Shown here one piece after another: positions 61,935-64,000 of a DNA stretch of 64,000 nucleotides. The position numbers and the translations under genes are program-made. Below the pieces are notes generated by a model that worked only from the letters and a program-made list of their open reading frames with translations, made no database searches and was not told the DNA's origin. Source of the DNA: Ascidia mentula (Eukaryota; Chordata; Ascidiacea; Phlebobranchia; Ascidiidae); assembly GCA_947561715.1 (NCBI GenBank), contig OX387197.1, positions 23,090,266 to 23,154,265 of the forward strand, read 5' to 3'. How positions within the stretch are numbered: position 1 is the stretch's first letter; each line of letters begins with the position of its first letter.

Positions 61935-62429
61935 TCAACGCCTGCGGCGATCACGTCTTCCATGTCGTTGTTTTCGGGCTGCTGCCTTCACAAAGGCCCA
62001 GTCCACTGAGAGCTTTTCCCCATACAAATCAACTCCATTCATTCCTTCCAACGCAGCTTGGGCTTCCTTGTATGTTTCATATTCAACCAAGGCATAACCT
62101 TTGATAAAACCAGTTCTCCTGTCAAGATTCAAGTGCAGATTTTTCAGCTCACCATACTCCCCGAAAGCATCATACACATCTTCCTCTTTGGCCTCATCAT
62201 GTATTCCTGTCACAAACAAAATCCATCCTTCAACAGATCTTTGTGGCCCGATCTCATCTCCATCAATGTCCATAGACTCATAAGAGATCTCAGCTCGATT
62301 TTGGTTGTCAGCTAACCCTCTGCCCTTTCTCCTTTTGGCTTTATCCTTTAATTTTTCTACACCAACATCACCTTCTTCATCAGCTTCAAACTCCTCTCCG
62401 CCTTCATGTAGCTCTAACACATCAGCCAT
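61935..62429 (-). CDS. RBM8A: RNA-binding protein 8A (Y14), exon junction complex core
   Basis: A single open exon of 164 residues. The acidic head [20 protein letters not shown] and the linker RRKGRGL lead into one RRM ([20 protein letters not shown], then [19 protein letters not shown]), the helix [20 protein letters not shown] and an Arg-rich tail (RRDRRRR). This matches animal Y14 from end to end; human RBM8A has 174 residues. Y14 pairs with MAGOH in the exon junction complex on spliced mRNAs and acts in mRNA localisation and nonsense-mediated decay. The frame is open 17 codons upstream with another ATG (62480), but conservation starts at MADVLELHE. The absence of introns is notable; it is still intact and therefore presumably the working gene. 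Confidence 0.95.
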   Translation of the reverse strand: MADVLELHEGGEEFEADEEGDVGVEKLKDKAKRRKGRGLADNQNRAEISYESMDIDGDEIGPQRSVEGWILFVTGIHDEAKEEDVYDAFGEYGELKNLHLNLDRRTGFIKGYALVEYETYKEAQAALEGMNGVDLYGEKLSVDWAFVKAAARKQRHGRRDRRRR

Positions 62430-63398
62430 TTTTTGCTTTTTTAATTGCACAAAAGAGTGATATTCTGCCAATACATACAATAGTTGTAAATTTTATTTAG
62501 ACAAGACAGAAACTGATGATGCCAACAGGTAAAATTTATGTTTCAATTAAAGATCACATGAACTGGCGTTGATCGTTTTGTTACTCTTTTTGAATTCCCG
62601 GAATAGTTGTAAAGTTGGCTTATTTAACAGAATACATATCATAACACAAAACTTAGGCACGTTTTGTAACTTTTTTTGGGCATCGAAATCACAGGGCAGC
62701 ATTCGATTATTTTTACCCCGTGAAACACGATAATAGGCTATTTTCGCCCGGCCTAAATTTATCTCAAGGCAAACTTCGTTTATTTATCATTAGTATAATA
62801 AACAATTATTTATTTTGCGACAGTAAACGCAAAAAAACACAAAGCCGCTTGTTCAAACTGCGACTTTCTTCTCTCTCCACGCAATATAAAATAGTAACTT
62901 TGGATGAGAGAAAGCAAAATAAATTTATAAAAATAATTATTTATGTTTTCAAAATCATGCGGTACAGCAAGTGAATAATACACTAATTTTTTTAAACATT
63001 TTTAAATAATTATTATAACTGATACAAACATTGTGGAAAAAATTTAAAATCATTTTATTTTTTGTCATCCAATTTTGGGACACTTCCCAAATCGCTAGAA
63101 CGAGAAACAACCACGAAGCGAACGATTTTTGTTTTTTTTTGTTCTGTCTTTTCTTCGGGTGCTTGATCCTTTCATTTGCAACGAGCATGTAAACGTCTTG
63201 TGCACTGCCCCATGTGTTGCTTTAATAATTTGTGTTTTTACCAATCAGTTTTGCATGTTTGTAAATCGTGCACTTACCTGATTGCTGACTTAAACGCTTC
63301 AAATAAACTGAAGTTCATTGCTTTTACAATTGTTTCAAAGGTTTATGAGAATTTAAGGTTTAAAGCCTGGCTTAAGGATATGTTGCCGTGCGGCAGCA
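62430..63398. promoter_or_regulatory. Divergent 5' region shared by RBM8A and CNOT1
   Basis: RBM8A (-) and CNOT1 (+) are transcribed away from each other from this roughly 970-bp region, so it presumably holds both promoters. It is AT-rich with no evident TATA box. A 111-bp hammerhead-like insertion lies 60-170 bp upstream of the RBM8A start codon. Trans-splicing, common in ascidians, may remove some of the 5' leader. Confidence 0.5.
62491..62601 (+). mobile_element. 111-bp hammerhead-like insertion with 12-bp target duplication
   Basis: AATAGTTGTAAA is duplicated exactly at 62479-62490 and 62602-62613. The 111 bp between align from end to end with the insertion at 27380-27491 (shared AAGACAGAAACTG, TGATGCCA, TAAAGATC, CTGG, GTTACTC). 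It has an intact CTGATGA box (62513-62519), but the second box reads GGTAAA in place of GGCGAAA, so this copy is probably inactive. ATC is kept at the expected cleavage position. Confidence 0.75.
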
Positions 63399-64000
63399 AT
63401 GAATCTTGATTCACTCTCGTTGGCCTTGTCTCAAATAAGCTACCTTGTGGCTAATTTGACCAAGAAGAACTACAAGCAAACTTCATCAGAGCTTAGCAAT
63501 GTATGCTATGTGCCTAGTAGAACGATGTTCATTTCATGCTAAATTGTTTAATCGGTGGTAAATTTTTTATTATTATGCTGCTTGCTGTAATGTTGATTTA
63601 TATTACGTTTTTTGTAAGTTTTAAATGGTTTTGGGAAAAGTTTACCATCATGATTATTTTAATGATTTTCTGAGGTTGACATTTAAAGGTATGCATGTAA
63701 ATATACATTAGCTTTAACTTGTTTTCTTTACAGTTGGTTGATAGAAACGGAACTGAAGCAGAGCGGCATCTTGTTCGTTGTCTCTTCTCTTCAATCTACT
63801 TTGGGGGTGATGGTAAATCAACTAACAAGGATCATTATCAGGTATAGTTGACTAGCCTGAAACCTTATGCCTAGAATTTCTTCAAAAATATACTATTCAT
63901 TATCAAATCAACAAAAATACTTTTTGGAGTTAGCCAATCACTCAGCAGGACTGTTGAATTTTGTAGATTCAACTACTTGTCCAAGAATTATCTTCTCTGA
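63399..64000 (+). CDS. CNOT1: CCR4-NOT complex subunit 1 scaffold, N-terminal exons (partial)
   Basis: Exons 63399-63500, 63734-63841 and 63967-64000 (running off the window) give [32 protein letters not shown], then [20 protein letters not shown] and [11 protein letters not shown]. This is nearly the animal CNOT1 N-terminus, including the start Met. CNOT1 is the large scaffold of the CCR4-NOT deadenylase, holding CNOT7/8, CNOT6, CNOT9 and CNOT2/3 and shortening mRNA poly(A) tails. All introns here are phase 0. The rest of the protein (about 2300 residues in animals) lies beyond the window. Confidence 0.96.

Noticed and set aside
1-64000. CRISPR arrays, bacterial operons, rRNA genes
   Set aside because: None was seen; the window is eukaryotic with spliced genes throughout.

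Overview
The window reads as invertebrate-chordate nuclear DNA: AT-rich, with many short phase-conserved introns, host genes on both strands and small mobile elements in introns. The best guess is an ascidian such as Ciona. This rests on compact introns, a MUC4-like NIDO/AMOP/VWD gene, multi-CUB and C-type-lectin-like genes, Penelope and Ty3 elements, and clear CNOT1 and RBM8A orthologues. I could run no search, so the species is an inference. All splice models were made by hand from GT/GC-AG sites and reading-frame continuity.

Layout. 188-6954 (-) is a complete 12-exon BTB-BACK-Kelch gene, with a Penelope-like fragment (1437-2317) and a hammerhead-like repeat in one intron. 7221-8093 is a Harbinger-type DNA transposon that carries only a Myb/SANT gene. 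8097-11636 has no gene I can support. 11637-41699 (+) is a giant gene of about 95 exons and 3991 codons that stays in one frame throughout. It has a signal sequence, eight tandem copies of a roughly 235-residue module I cannot assign to a named family (each encoded by the same seven-exon cassette), then FN3, EGF, NIDO, AMOP, VWD, EGF repeats, FN3, SEA, FN3, EGF, one transmembrane helix and a short tail. 42487-43629 (-) is a C-type-lectin-like membrane protein with a tyrosine-bearing tail of 12-residue repeats. 44549-44985 holds CUB gene remnants beside an apparently whole, recently inserted Ty3-type LTR element (45162-49157). 50147-50730 is a hAT-type MITE containing a second one. 51234-57806 (+) is a secreted seven-CUB gene with three GC-AG introns and an in-frame stop in its sixth CUB. 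57807-61934 is mostly unassigned. 61935-62429 (-) is single-exon RBM8A/Y14, divergent from CNOT1, whose first exons begin at 63399 (+).

Theme. Two housekeeping RNA genes lie at the right edge. The middle 46 kb is cell-surface or secreted adhesion-type genes that grew by exon-cassette duplication: eight seven-exon modules, seven two-exon CUBs and a 36-bp tail repeat. Traces of that growth remain in introns as half-duplicated exons, a perfect 104-bp inverted repeat and a relic CUB exon.

The most unusual items are the eight-copy module and a family of tiny (about 112 bp) insertions built around a hammerhead-ribozyme-like core. Two of these insertions are flanked by perfect 19-bp and 12-bp target duplications.
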